From Crocodylus rhombifer (lineage: Eukaryota; Chordata; Crocodylia; Crocodylidae): DNA of 64,000 nt. The notes beneath the pieces are model-generated. The model worked only from the letters and a program-made list of their open reading frames with translations. It searched no databases and was not told the origin of the DNA. Where the stretch lies: positions 698,928 through 762,927 of the forward strand of contig JAVSML010021630.1 in assembly GCA_038503035.1 (NCBI GenBank), in the 5' to 3' direction. Below, piece after piece: positions 21,309 through 33,868 of the stretch; the stretch's first letter is position 1, and every line of letters begins with the position of its first letter. The position numbers and the translations under genes are program-made.

Positions 21309-22419
21309 GGCATGGTCATGCCAAGACCTTCCTCCGGGTGTGATGAGACCTGCTGATAGTCAGTGTCCAAACCTGTGGCTATCACAGGTGAGTTAATATG
21401 ATATATATGCAATTATGAATAGTAAACATGCATTTCTGAGCCAAAGCTTGAGTGCTTGGATTAGTCGTAGGACTACAGAGAGGAGGGAAGGGCTTTATTT
21501 CTCTAGAGCTAGGGACAGACATTCAAAACACCTGAGCCTAAATTGTTTAAATCTTGGCAGGTTAGTCTATCCTGCCTAGATTGAATTAGTTTGCAACTGC
21601 ACAGATATCCCCTCTGGACTGAAAAAAAGCCAGCACATGCCTGCAGTGGCTCAGGATAGAAGCTGGAGGGGGCGGTGCTAGAGCAGCCCTCCCTTCTCCT
21701 TTACAGGGCTGAGCTGAGGGGGCATGCTCTAAACCCCCACCCTATCTGTATAATCCCAACATTTTCCCTGCTCGCTGCTCAAGCCTCCAGCTAGCACTGT
21801 GAGGCAAAGGGGGGATGTGAAGTGCATGCATCTGTTGATGATACTGAGCTTTTACAATTTCCTCTCCCTGCTTCTTCATACTGTCTGCAAACCTGACAGG
21901 CAAGAGAGCTGGCAGGGAGATGATAAAACAGCATTTATCAGCCCATCAGCAAAACAAAAGCCTCTCTCATTGGTTAAAGCTCTTCTTATACAGGTTTTTC
22001 CAAGGAAGGAACAGAGGGATATTACCAGCTGACCTGTTGATTAGCTCCAAAAAGCCCTGTTTTGTCTGCCTGTCCCAGTGAAATTGGAGACGCACACAGA
22101 CACAGACACAGACACCTCTCAGCATTAGCTAGCATACCACATACCTAGGGTCTGTGGGACTAGGGCCCATGCTCTGGGAGATAGGATGGAGGGAGGGGTC
22201 AGGGGTTCCCTGCTTGAGCAACAAGTGGTGAGGGGGAGGTGAGGTAGGGGGAGCCAGGCAGACCCTGTTGTGCCTGCAGGCCAAAGCTCTGGATAGGGAG
22301 TAGAGGGGCAGGGCCAGCCCCATTTTCTGGAGGAGATGACACAGTTCAACCCAGCCCAGGGCTGCAAAGCATCTGGGATGCTAAGGGACTCTGGTTTAAC
22401 CTAAACTAGGAAGGGGTCT

Positions 22420-22604
22420 GGGACAGACATTGCATTGACTGGTTTGACCCATATCAGTTAAGCCTGATACTACATTCAACCAGGTTTATCTCAAACCAGT
22501 TTCAGCCATTTTCAAACTGGTTTATGTGCATTGAACTGATGTTCTGTTACAGGATTAAACCAGTTTCTGATCACTTAAATCGGTTTATGTGTAATGTCTG
22601 TCCC
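22420..22604. mobile_element. Small MITE with GGGACAGACATT ends
   Basis: The left end GGGACAGACATTGCATTGAC and the right end in reverse complement GGGACAGACATTACACATAA form inverted repeats around 185 bp rich in AAACCAGTTT-like palindromes. A third copy of the terminal motif occurs at 21512, so an older element may enclose this one. Confidence 0.65.
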
Positions 22605-24344
22605 AATCCTAAATGCCCAGGGAGACCTACAGGTCCTCTCATAATGCACTTTCTCTGGCTGCCTCTGCCCTGCTGGGCTGCAGGATCCCTGGGAAAATCA
22701 AATTAGGGGTTTAAGCATGTGTCTGGATCTAGGGCAGAATTGATTGTAGCCCCCAACCTCTTTTAATAACTTTTGTCCCTTGTACCAGAGACAGCTTGTA
22801 TACCACTGTCATGACGTGGCTTCTTGGGGAATCTATGGATCACTGCCCCAATCTGGGTGTAACAAAATCTACATACATACAGACAGATGATCTTCAGTGG
22901 CTGTAGGTTGTCAGATCTAATTACTGAAGCCGCTAACAAATGGTTTAAAATGACAGAGTCTATAGGTAGATTCCTTCCTCACTGACATGAATGGAGGCAC
23001 TGGCACCAATTTCAGTGAGTCAGTTGATTTCACCCTGAATATTCACGCATTGCAATGGTAGATGAATCTATCCTGCTGGGCTAGACTATGTTGGAGCCCA
23101 GTGTTAGTATTGCTTTGACCTTTTCAGGAAAGCTTTTGCCTCCACTTGCAGCAGCCCCTGCATCACTCAGTTTCCAGGAGCCAGGTACGCAGAAGCCCAT
23201 GCCACTAGTTGTAGGTAGTAGAAGACCTACAGCATCACTCCTTACTAGCTGAGCTCCCCCAGGCCAGCAGGATCCCAGACACAGCCATTTCTTATTTTAA
23301 CCACAAATCAGACTAGTTTGTCTCAGCCAGCCACTCACCATCAATTACAAGCAATTCCACTCTCCGCCCTGTCTGTTCCTCTCCTAATTGTAGGCTCTTT
23401 TGCAAGATAACAGGAGGGCTGCAAATGGCCCATCTCAGCCTAATTTGAGTCATTGTTCAAATTAATTCAAGAGACAGCATCTTTTGGAAAGAGAGCACAG
23501 CACAGCAAAGACAGCAAGCAAGCACTGGCCCATATTTACATGTCTCCTGCCTGAAAACAGTTATTTTTCAGCAACCTCAGCAGCTGAAGTGTTTGGCCAG
23601 GGAAGGGAAAATGAGCATCAGCTGTACACTCCCTTCAGCCCCACCTCTCTGTTTTTAAGTTTTCTAAAAAGTCTCAGATCTCCCTCTCTCTCATTTTACC
23701 TTTTGTTACATTATTAACTGTGGAATGCTATAGCTTTACTGGGCCTTTACACACACAGACAGAAACAGTCAGGTGCAAATGTGTGCACACACATACCCTT
23801 CCCTTTTATAAGGGCAATTACTTGTTTTCACATCTTGATTGGGTTCTGTAAGAGGAAAGGCAAACTAGTTCTGATCAGATAAGTCCTAGATCTGTGCCTA
23901 GTCCTACATAGCAAATCCACTTCCAGATTTTTGAGCAATGTACTATTTTTTATAGGAGGTGGGATAGGGAAAGGACCGCAAAAGAATTACCCGTTTTGTA
24001 TTTTCAGGTCTGTCTGAAGCCAAGAAATAGCACAAGACCAACACTTCTCCTACCATCCAAGCTCCAAAGTCACTCAGTCAACTCAGCCTCCAAACCAAGC
24101 TGGCTTCTGTAGATTATTGTCCTTGCTGGGTCAGATACTGTTCTACTTGTTAGGAATCTCAATGTGATCCTAATCTACCCTGCTTAAGTCCCTGAAAAGT
24201 CATTAATAACTTGTTTTGTAACATTCTTCCACATTCGGTAGAAGAATACAACACAAAAAGCAGCCAGGAGGAGGACACCCTCATAGCTTAATGGTTTTCA
24301 TAAATTTCTGCAAATCAAAGTAGGATTAAATTTAGGCACCAAGT
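22605..24344. other. Intergenic sequence, nothing recognised
   Basis: No exon, RNA gene or transposon end recognised. A short CA/GACA-rich patch lies at 23745-23800. Confidence 0.45.
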
Positions 24345-24540
24345 GGCGTGTCTACACAAGATGCTTTAAGTGCAGTAGACTAATTCTACAGTGCGTTAGC
24401 ACAGTGGGCAAAACCCATGCTAATGTGCTAATGCACAGTTGAATTAATCTACCGTGCAGTAATGTCACCTAAAATTCATGCATGGGTGCTAATGCATAGT
24501 AGTGCTGGTTATTGTGCATTAATGCATGTGTAGACATGCC
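24345..24540. mobile_element. Short Harbinger-like MITE
   Basis: The left end GGCGTGTCTACACAAGATGC and the right end in reverse complement GGCATGTCTACACATGCATT are inverted repeats (12 of the first 13 bases). The interior consists of repeated GTGCTAATGCA-type motifs. The ends resemble those at 58476, 59159 and 47412. Confidence 0.72.
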
Positions 24541-26323
24541 CAAGCAGATGGAATAGGATCTATCCTGTTGCCATCAGCATGACTGGAAATACACTGATGC
24601 AGAGATATTTTGAAAAGTCTTAGCCTGACAAAGTACTCAAGGTTTCCAAACCTTAGTATTCACCTGTTTTCATAGGTAACTGGTTTGGAGAGCAAAGACA
24701 AAAATACCTCATGACTGAGATTAGTATGGAGCTTGGAAATAAGGTGATTATGAAAGCTAGCATTAAGACTAATGTTGATGGCCAGTTTTACTCTGAAAGG
24801 CAGACCTTTCCCCCCCAAGTGTTTGTCAGGCTGCAAGATTTCTCAGCACTGCACAATCTTAGCATACATCCTTTTTCCATCCTCCCATTATGCTACTTAC
24901 ATCACCTGGCAGGGTCAGCACATGTAGGATCCCCAGAGAAGATAATTATGGCAGTGACTACTGATTGTGGTGTTTTAACCAAATATTTAAGTAGGATATG
25001 GGTTGGATTCCAACACTTCAACAATAGTAACACTACAACCTCCTTGTAATTAAAGACTGCTGCAGTTTTTAAGCATAAATTGCTTCATACTGGATATAGA
25101 GTCCTCAGCCACCTAGAGTCAGGAAGAGGTCATGAGACATCCAAGTTTAGGCCTAAGGAAAGACACCCATGATCAGGTGTGACAATCCCCTTACCTTTCT
25201 TGGCTTCTTCTCAAGCACCAATAACCCAGCCCCACCCTGCACTGCAGAAGAGAAATGTCCATCCAGCAGAGAAGAGAGGCGAATCATATGCTCTACAGCA
25301 AACAGCTGAGTGATTGGCTATAACAGAGACTCACATCTATACACAGAGGAAGAAGCATGTGTGCTTATCGCTTCTATAAGGAACAGGGTCAAATGCAGCC
25401 TAGAGATGGGGATGAGGGCTTCCTGAGATGATCCCTTAGTCCCAAACAGGGTCTTTTATACCAGTCCTTGGTGCTCATTGAACCCTGGTGTCCCTCCTGT
25501 GCTAGGGAGAGTTCCTCTGTAGGTCTCAAGGCTCCTTCCAGCCTTAAGTGGTGCTTTTTTTACTCCCAAGTTAGGGCCCTGGGTATTTCTGAAAGCCCCA
25601 CCAGGTGCTTTTGGATACCTAAATACCTTTGAAAGTATGGTCCTAAATCTGGGGCTGGACAGGTGTCTGCTGGTTAAGACAACTACATCTGATAGAGCTG
25701 AGTGTTTGTGGCTGATCACATCATGGGAGTGTCCATGGGGAAAGTCCTACCTCCAGTAAGCTTTAGGAAGCTTTTACATATCAACACCAAGAGGGGAGTT
25801 GGAAGTAGGAGCTACAAAGGTAAACTCCCACCATGCTGGTTTTGCAGCCAACCTCCAGGCCCAGGGCATCCTTCCAACTCTAAACTGAGAAACTTTTAAC
25901 ACACCTTGCTCAGCAGTCAGTTACACAGGGGAGGTCAGGCCTTTCTTCTGCTCTGGGTTTTACTCTAAGGATAAGCCAAGCATACATTAAGCAAAGAGTT
26001 GTACCTATCCTGACTGCTTGCTTCACTTCCCACTGTGGCCTGTCTCTAGCAGTCTCCCTCAGCCCCATCCAGTGCAGCGCACAGTCTTGAAACCCTTTCC
26101 CAAAAACTTTCCAAGTAACCTAAGAGGCTCCTTTTTCTGTTTCAAAACCCACTACCTTAGGAGGCAACACACAGGGTACAGGTGTGTTCAACTCTGCACT
26201 TTTAAAGGGCTTGCCCACCTTATGATAGTAGGAAGTTCACTTCTAGAGCTATGGGTAAGTCCACATGGCACAATGAAATGCTGTACAGACACCAAAACCA
26301 GCTGGAAGCAGTAGAGCTATATT
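24541..26323. other. Intergenic sequence, no firm feature
   Basis: Short frames occur here, but none has splice context or a recognisable domain. 25480-25880 looks repeat-like by composition, but no second copy was found in the window. Confidence 0.4.
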
Positions 26324-26457
26324 AGATTCATAGTTTCATAGATTCATAGACACCAGGGCTGGAAGGGACCTCGAAAGATCATTGAGTCCAGCCCCCTGCC
26401 TCAGGGGCAGGAAGTCAGTAGGGATCATAGGATCCCAGCAAGATAAACATGCAAATG
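26324..26457 (-). mobile_element. CR1 3' tail fragment
   Basis: Reverse complement of the CR1 tail, starting from repeated TTCATAGATTCATAGA at the left. It lies directly beside the tail of the longer CR1 at 26458, so two insertions share nearly the same site or the tail was duplicated. Confidence 0.82.
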
Positions 26458-28246
26458 TCGTAGATTTCATAGATTTCATAGACATTAGGGCTGGAAGGGA
26501 GCTCAGAAGATCATTGAGTCCAGCCGCCTGCTCAAAGGGCAGGAAGTCAGCTGGGGTCATAGGATCCCAGCAACATAAGCATCCATTTTGCTCTTAAAGG
26601 TGTTCAATGTAGGTGCTTGGACCACCTCCAATGGCAGGCTGTTCTAGACCTTGGGGGCTCGGCCAGTAAAGAAATTCTTCCTTATGTCCAGCCTGAAATG
26701 GTCTTGTAGTAGTTTATGACCATTCGACCTTGTCATCCCTTGGGCACTCTGGTGAACAAACGTTCCCCCAGATACTGGTGAGCACCCCTGTTAAACTTAT
26801 AGGTGGCCATCAGATCACCCCTGAGCCTGTGCTTTTCCAGGCTAAAGAGCCCCATGGCTCTCAGCCTGTCGTCGTAAGGTTTGTTTTCCTGACCTCTGAT
26901 TATGCGTGTGGCTCTTCTCTGGACTCTCAAGCTTTTCCACATCCTTTTTGAATTGTGGAGCCCAAACCTGGATGCAGTACTTTAGCTCTGAGTGCAAGGG
27001 GAGAATGACGTCCTGGGATTTGTTTGAGAAGCATCTATGGATGCAAGCCAGTGTTTTGGTTGCTTTACTAGCTGCAGCATTGCACTGCAGGCTCATGTTC
27101 ATCTTGTGGTCAATGATGACCCCCATGTCTCTTTCTTCTGTTGTGCTAGCCAGCGTAGCACTGCCGAGCCTATAAGGATGCTGCAGGTTTTTCCTCCCAA
27201 GGTGGAGAACCTTGCATTTTTCAGTGTTAAACACCATGAGGTTCTCGTCTGCCCATTTGCTGAGCCTGTCCAGGTCAGCTTGGATCACCCACCTGTCTTC
27301 TGGTGTGGATGCTTTGTCCCAAAGTTTGGTGTCATCGGCAAACTTGGCCAGTCCACTTCTGACTCCAATATCCACATCATTAATGTTGAACAATATGGGT
27401 CCAAGGACAGAGCCCTGGGGGACCCCACTGGTCACAGGACACCATGATGTGTGACTTCCATCTATTACTACCCTCTGGGTCCGACCATGGAGCCAATTTC
27501 CCAGCCAGCAGATCATGGTGGACCCACGGCCACAGTTGGCCAGTTTCGCCAAGAGGTGATCATGGGATGCCAGATTGAAGGTTTTTTTGAAGTCCAGGTA
27601 TATGACATCAATCTCTTCTCCCTTGCCCAGGTGATAGGTCACCTGGTCATAGAAGGAAATGAGATTGGTCAAGCAAGACCTACCTGCAATAAACCCATGC
27701 TGCCTATCCATTAGGATGTTGGCGTCGGCCAGTCCATTAAGGATGGCCTCTTTAATAAACTTTTCTAAGATCTTCCCTGGGATAGAAGTCAGGCTGATGG
27801 GCCTATAGTTAGCTGGATCCACTTTCCTCCCTTTCTTGAAGATAGGCACCACATTGGCCTTCTTCCAGTCTTTGGGCACTACACCGGAGCCAGAGGCTGA
27901 GCTATGATGCTTGCCAGCTCCTTGAGCACCCTGGGGTGTAGATTGTCAGGGCCAGCTGACTTGAAGGTATCCAGCCTCTCAAGGTGTTCCTTCCCGAGGT
28001 CAGCGTTAATGGAGGGCAGGGGATCTCCCTCACCCAGACCTCCCTGTCCCGTAGCAGGCGTGGGCATCTGATGAAAGACCTATGCAAAGTACCCATTTAA
28101 TAGGTTGGCTTTTTCCTGGGTGTCAGTTGTCAGTTGCCCCATCGGGTTCAGCAGGGGTCTAATGTTGCCCTTGCTTTTCCTCCAGCTCCTCACATATCTG
28201 AAAAAGGACTTTTTATTATCCACCTCACCAAAATTTGGGGTGAGGT
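26458..28246 (-). mobile_element. CR1 LINE, long 3' part (split by a nested CR1)
   Basis: Contains the CR1 tail at the left, the C-terminal ORF2 segments (RVQRRATRIIRGQENK near 26925-26880), the RT domain and the upstream KKSFFRYVRSWRKSKGN segment near 28220-28170. Its 5' continuation resumes at 29104 after the inserted plus-strand CR1. Confidence 0.92.
26842..27879 (-). pseudogene. CR1 ORF2 reverse transcriptase, 345 codons open
   Basis: The frame holds the RT domain of a non-LTR retrotransposon: VVPIFKKGRK and NYRPISLTSIPGK (about residues 11-36), YLDFKKTF (94-101) with the first catalytic Asp, SGVPQGSVLGPILF (151-164) and the FADDTKLWD active site (180-188). It then runs into the post-RT region. 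Full-length CR1 ORF2 is about three times longer and begins with an endonuclease. Frameshifts before and after mean no complete protein. It is the best preserved CR1 coding stretch in the window. Confidence 0.92.
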
Positions 28247-29103
28247 GAGCATGCTAGTAGGGAGGGAAAGACTGCAACAGGACCTGGATAGGTTACAGGA
28301 GTGGGCTGACATAAACAGGAATGCGTTTCAATACTGACAAGTGCAGGGTGCTGCACTTAGGCAGTAGAAACCAGCAGCACATTTATAGAATGGGAAACTC
28401 CCTTCTTGAGAGCATGAAGGCAGAAAGGGATCTTGGAGTCATTATGGACTCCAAGATGAACATGGGCTGACAATGCGAGGTCATGGTTGGCAGGGCTAAC
28501 TGGACCTTGTTGTGCATCCACAGGTGCATCTCAAGTAGAACCAGGGAGGTGATGCTCCCCCTCTATGCGGCACTGGTCAGGCCACAGCTGGAGTACTGCG
28601 TCCAGTTCTGTGTGCCCCATTTCAGGAGGGATGTGGACAACACTGAGAGGGTCCAGAGGAGGGCCACCCGCATGATCCGGGTACAACAGGGCAGACCCTA
28701 CATTGAAAGACTGCGGGACCTAAACCTGTTCAGCCTTCACAAGAAAAGGCTGAGGGGGGACCTGGTGACTGTCTATAAACTCACTAGGGGGGACCAGAAG
28801 GGTTTAGGGGAGACACTGTTTCCCCTAGCACCCCCTGGCATGACAAGGAACAATGGACAAAAATTATTAGTGAGTAGATTTAGATTAGACATCCACAAGA
28901 ACTACTTCACAGTCAGGGTGGCTAGGATCTGGAACCAACTTCCTAGGGAAGTGGTGCTGGCTCCTACCCTGGGGGTCTTTAAGAAGAGGCTTGATGCCTA
29001 CCTGGCTGGACTCATTTGAGTCCAGTCTTTTCTCCTGCCCAGGCGGGGGGTCGGACTTGAAAATCTACAAGGTCCCTTCCGACCCAACTTCTATGATTCT
29101 ATG
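28247..29103 (+). mobile_element. CR1 LINE 3' part inserted into the minus-strand CR1
   Basis: Plus-strand CR1 starting within ORF2 (ERLQQDLDRLQEWAD) and continuing with a frame open from 28483 to 29019 that ends ORF2. The classic tail follows: AGGTCCCTTCCGACCCAACT, then TTCTATGATTCTATGATTGATG, the octamer-type microsatellite of CR1. The flanking DNA on both sides is the same minus-strand CR1. Confidence 0.93.
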
Positions 29104-29240
29104 ATTGATGCTCGAAGCTAGTTGGAATTCAGTTGCAGCCTTGGCTTTCCTGGTTTGCTCCCTGCAGGGCTGACCAGTGCAGAATAATCCTCCTTGGAGG
29201 TGAATCCCATCCTCCATCCTTTGCAGGCCTTTCTTTTTCT
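29104..29240 (-). mobile_element. 5' continuation of the interrupted CR1
   Basis: The reverse complement encodes GQPCREQTRKAKAATEFQLA, the segment expected directly before the KKSFFRYV part at 28220. It shows where the plus-strand CR1 split the element. Confidence 0.75.
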
Positions 29241-29420
29241 TCTGTCTCTTAAAGGTGTTCAAAATAGGTGCTTGAACCACCCCTGGCGGCAGTCTATTCC
29301 AAACCTTGGGGGCTTGGACAGTAAAGAAGTTCTTTCTTATGTCCAGCCTAAAACAGTCATGGAGGAGTTTGTACCTGTTCGACCTTGTCATCCCTTGGGA
29401 CAGATTGCTGCTGTGCTGCT
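29241..29420 (-). mobile_element. Additional CR1 3' region fragment
   Basis: The reverse complement encodes the end of CR1 ORF2 ([21 protein letters not shown], with VWNRLPPGVVQAP following). It duplicates sequence already present at 26590-26745, so it is a separate minus-strand fragment joined to the 5' break. Confidence 0.78.
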
Positions 29421-29530
29421 TCCGGTATTCTCATCTAGCTTAGGTATTTCTATGCAGCAGGCCTTGTGCTATGAGATGATAGATATTGTGATCCAGTTGA
29501 TTACCTTAGTACAATATGATGTTTTTAAAG

Positions 29531-30461
29531 CAGGGATGGGCAAAATATGGCCCATGGGCCAGATCCAGCCCACCAATTGATTGTATCTGGCCTATGGTTT
29601 CCCCCACAGTGCTTCTCATGGGGCTGAGCCCCACCAGCTTCTACCCGAAGCAGCTCATACCACACTTCGGCCTGCACCCACCCTGCACTTGTCAATGGTA
29701 CTGCCTTGGCTTGGGCCAGCATAAACGCCTCCCAGTGGGGCTGATCCCACTACTGCTGCAGTTGCCTGGGTACTGCTCAATTCCCTTTTCCTCCAGCAAC
29801 TCCTTTTCCTCTTCTTCCTGCCCCTGCTGCACTGCTTTGGGCATTAGGGAAGTAGCAGCACCCATGGCGACATGTTCTAAGCACCACATGCCCAGCCAGG
29901 CAGAGAGAAAGCTACAGCTGGGCAGCTCCTGCCCCAGCTCATGGGGATCCAGCTCCAGCACCCAGCCACTTTCTATCCACTCAACCACCGGGTATAATAA
30001 ACAGCAATCTGTAGGCAGCCAAGTGGGTGGAAGGCAGCTGGGAACTGGAGTGCCCAGCTGCAGCTTCTTCCACATCTGGCTGGGCATGTGATGCTCAGCA
30101 CACATTCCCACACCCGCTGCTGCTTCTCCATGCTACCTGGTGCCCCACATATACCCCCGCACTCCTCCAGCCCCACCCACACAACCCCAGCTCCCCCACT
30201 CCACAGTTTACAAGAGCAGGCCTTTTTATTGAGCTGTTTTGCAATTACTTCTATATACACTGCTCAAAGCATAGATTAGGATGAAAATAATTTTTTGAAA
30301 TAAAATTAAAATGTTATAGTAGATGTTTGATTTTTAGTATATGAATTTTTATGTATAATTTGTTAAAATGATATCTTCTGAAGGATTTTATGTATGCAGG
30401 CCTCGACAGCTCACTAAAACTCGTTAAGTGGCCCACTAGCCAAAATAATTTCTCACCCCTG
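29531..30461. mobile_element. hAT DNA transposon (non-autonomous)
   Basis: 931 bp starting CAGGGATGGGCAAAATATGG and ending in reverse complement CAGGGGTGAGAAATTATTTT. It is flanked by a perfect 8-bp duplication TTTTAAAG (29523-29530 and 30462-30469). The interior is GC-rich with no transposase seen. A truncated relative is at 52499. Confidence 0.93.
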
Positions 30462-30469
30462 TTTTAAAG

Positions 30470-32854
30470 GGACACTGGACTCAATGTTCACCTTGGTATA
30501 AGAGGGAAGGACTAACAGTTACTCTTATTCATCCTTACACCCCCTGGTCCAGTACAGCCTGGAGCAGCCTCAAGGTTAACATCATGCTTCAGATGCCAGA
30601 GTGCACTAGGTGGGAGTATAGCCAGAGCATGATAACATAATTCAATGGTAGTGGGGGCTCATAAAGAAATTCCTGATGTCCCCACTGTTGGGAAGGAGGA
30701 TACCTCCCATCCCTGTGCCCTGCTCCCCTTCAGAAATGGTTTGTTACTGCCCACATAATGAAACCAGAACCTCGGTTCCCCTGAAAATCAACTGGGAGGT
30801 AGAGAAAGGAGGTTTTAAGAACTGCAGGACTCATTTCTATACCTAGGGCAAAATCAGTTGTAAGTTGTTCATTAAGAAAGGACCATTGCTGCCTGGGTGC
30901 TATGTCACTATGAGAGGGAGCAATCTCTTCCTAATCTGCAAGATGTTAGGAGCTCAAAAGAGTAACATACAGAAAGGCCGGGGGCCTTCTGAGCAGAACT
31001 GACAGAGAAAGCAAAATGCCTGTAGAACAATCTGCTGCTGTGGGGTTGTCTATATGAGAACATTGAAAAAAATCAGTTTGAAGGAGATTTAACCATGGAT
31101 TGGTTCAAATTAATTGAAAATACTTCTCTTCCAAAATGAATTACCCTAGATTGAATTAAGGGCACTTTAGTTCTGAATAGCAGTGTCCACAAAGGGATTA
31201 AACTAAACTACTTACAGACGCATCTTTCATTTAGTTAATTTGGATGGATTTTCTTGAGTCTTCCTTTGACTCAATCCCTTTGACATTTTACAAATTGGGA
31301 ATCACAGAAGCAGAAGGCCAGCCAGGAAGCCCAGGCCAGGCCAGGGAATGGCATTTCAACCTATAACTCCCCTGGGTAATGGTTGGATCAGGTGGAGGCA
31401 GGGATGAATGGCCATCTGAAACAAGTTTCTTTTCAGTTTTTCTGAAAGAAATTGAAAAAAATCCCTAAATTTTCCACCACAGAAATATCCATTTTTTAAA
31501 ATAACTTTTTCAACCCAGAAACCAGGAAGAGTCCTGAGTAGCTTTATTATCTAGGTGGTTTTTTTACTAAAATACTGTAATGGAAAGATTGTTGACTGTG
31601 TTTAAACTAGGATTAGTAACAACCTGCTGGAGCCATTCCACTAATGGGTCAAATCCAGTCAAATGCCTGTAAGCAAATCTTCCATGCACAATTATAAAAT
31701 CACTAACAACAATGACCTAATGGAGGTGGGAAACAAGAATTTTAGCATCTCTAGTAATGGATAGTTAGATGCTCTTTGCTTTTTACCAGACTATAATCAT
31801 GCAGCTGTAAAATATTTCATGGGAGACATTTTTCTTTATGGCATCTCTTTCAATCCATCAGAATTAGTTGAGTAAGACTAACATTGGTTTTGAATAAATT
31901 CTTCTCCAATGAATTGGGGGCATTGAAATTAAATTTTGGCAAGTCTTATTCTGGCATTTATAGACCTGGATAAAAAATGACAGAGAAATGGTCACTATTA
32001 CTTGAATAAAAAACTGCAATCGATACTGGTCTTAAAAGAGTTATTTTATCAGCATTAACATGCAGATGCACAGTGGGATTCCCTCCACCATTTGACCATC
32101 TGGAATTTTATAAAATGAGAGTGTTGTTATCAATTTCATTTGAAACACTATGAAGCTACTATGAAACTATGAATTTGCTACATAGCATGAGCTTCTGAGC
32201 TATGTTTTGCTAATTTTTTCAATCAAGTAATTAATAGAGATGGGGCCACTTTGCTGAGGATAAAATCAGAAATGTCATAAAAAATTGAAGTAGATTCTAT
32301 ATAGACCATTTTGAATATTTTAATATCTAGCAAAAATATCTTTGTTACTAAAAGGCCTATTCCTTGGCAGGATTGTAATGTAAACTTAAATTGGAAGTAG
32401 GGAGGCTCTGAGACATTTAATTAATTTGCTTAATACTGTATTTTATTAGAGATGTCTGCATTAGTTTCTGAGTCTGCCAAGATTTATGCACTTGGGCCCA
32501 TTTACCCATAGCAAAAGAGAGAGAAACATAGGGAAGAAAAGAAAAAGGCTTTATTATTGTTTTTGTGAAAACCAAAAACTATTTTTTCTTGGCCTATGCT
32601 TTTTCACATTAAAGAAAACCTGAAAACCATAAAAATAAACATTTGTTTAAGAAAACTAAAAAGTACATTTGATAGAGAATTTTTTACTAGCTCTGATAAC
32701 AGAGATTAGACTTTCACAAGCAGAGGGTGCTTTGCAATTTTCTGGTCATTAAACTTCTTTGAAACTCAGACAATCTTTTAGCCTTCAGGTCTCTCTTTTT
32801 ATTGTAAAAAGAGCAGTAGTACCTCTAGCCCTGACCTCCAAGCTTGTTGCACTC
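30470..32854. other. Intergenic, AT-rich; eroded MITE-like patch at about 31045-31215
   Basis: Mostly unique AT-rich DNA. The patch around GGTTGTCTATATGAG and CAGTGTCCACAAAGG looks like worn inverted ends of the GTCTACACA-type family. No gene is seen. Confidence 0.4.
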
Positions 32855-33330
32855 AGGGGGTATGTCCAGATGAGTGCGCACATATGGTCTGTAGCACCTC
32901 AAAGCTGTCTGACGTACCGCAAACTTCACACGGCATACCTGCAAGCATTTGCTGCACTCCAAATTAGCAGCGTGGCACCAAAATATGACACTGGGAGATC
33001 CCAGTGTCAAAAAAGCTGTGGGAAAAAAGTGGTGCAGCATACATGGCAGCAACATACGCCACCAGAAGTGGAGCCTGGCTGGCCAGAGCCACATTCTGGC
33101 TGCCAGCCAGGCTCCAAGTGTCTAGATCGGCACTGCTGCTGCCCCAGGAGGCCCCCAGGACCTCAGGTAATGGTCTCCCGGGCTCCCCTATCCCACCCAG
33201 GACAATTTGCCCCTCCCCAAACCCCATGTGCAGGGGCATGTGCAGCAGCACAAATTTGTGCCAGTGCTATTTTTGCCACAGCAAACACATGCCCCTGCAT
33301 GTGGGGAAGTGCACAGAGACTTCAAATAGG
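32855..33330. mobile_element. MITE of the GTCCAGA-ended group
   Basis: Begins GGGGGTATGTCCAGATGAGT. A GC-rich core has GGCTGGCCAGAGCCACATTC and a nearby inverted relative, like 47640-47695. The left 110 bp resembles the MITE end inside the provirus near 13530-13671. The right end is not sharply defined. Confidence 0.6.
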
Positions 33331-33868
33331 AATACATGGTGTCAAAGAAACTCTGGCCTGTTGTGGTCTGAGTTCTTTGCAACAGAAGAATTCTGTTCCC
33401 CTGTCAAGAAATTAGTGAAAGCTAAGAGTTGGCATTTTCTGAGGGGTGCCTTGCATCTAAAAAGGCACCGCTGGTCAATTGAAGTGGCGGGGGTAGGGAC
33501 TGAACCCAGGGCTACATCTATGCAAAGTAAGCCCTAGGCTACAGCCATCCATTGCTGTAGAGAGCAAGCAAAAAGAAGGGGATAGGAAAGTAGTAAAAAT
33601 GTAACGGGACAACTTTGAGACAAAAGAAAATGGAGGTGATACTGAACAATGGAAGGAGCAAAATGGTGATAGAAACAACTAGTTCTTGTGAAAATGAACA
33701 GGATCTAAGATAAAAAGCAATCAATGGGAAAGAAAGCTGGTCCTTTCTCTCCTTCCAGGCCCACTGAAGCTTAATGGCACCTGACTCATTACGGCTCTTT
33801 TGAAAATACCAGCCTCCATTGTTTTCAAGGTCTTATTGAGGCAAGAGGAGGACGAAATTGCTTAATAA

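Noticed and set aside
29516..30111. Open frames up to 191 codons.
   Set aside because: Entirely within the hAT element at 29531-30461 with similar frames on the opposite strand; not a transposase.
33004..33537. A 177-codon plus-strand frame.
   Set aside because: Falls in a MITE and its flank; no domain and no homology to SCPP or other families.
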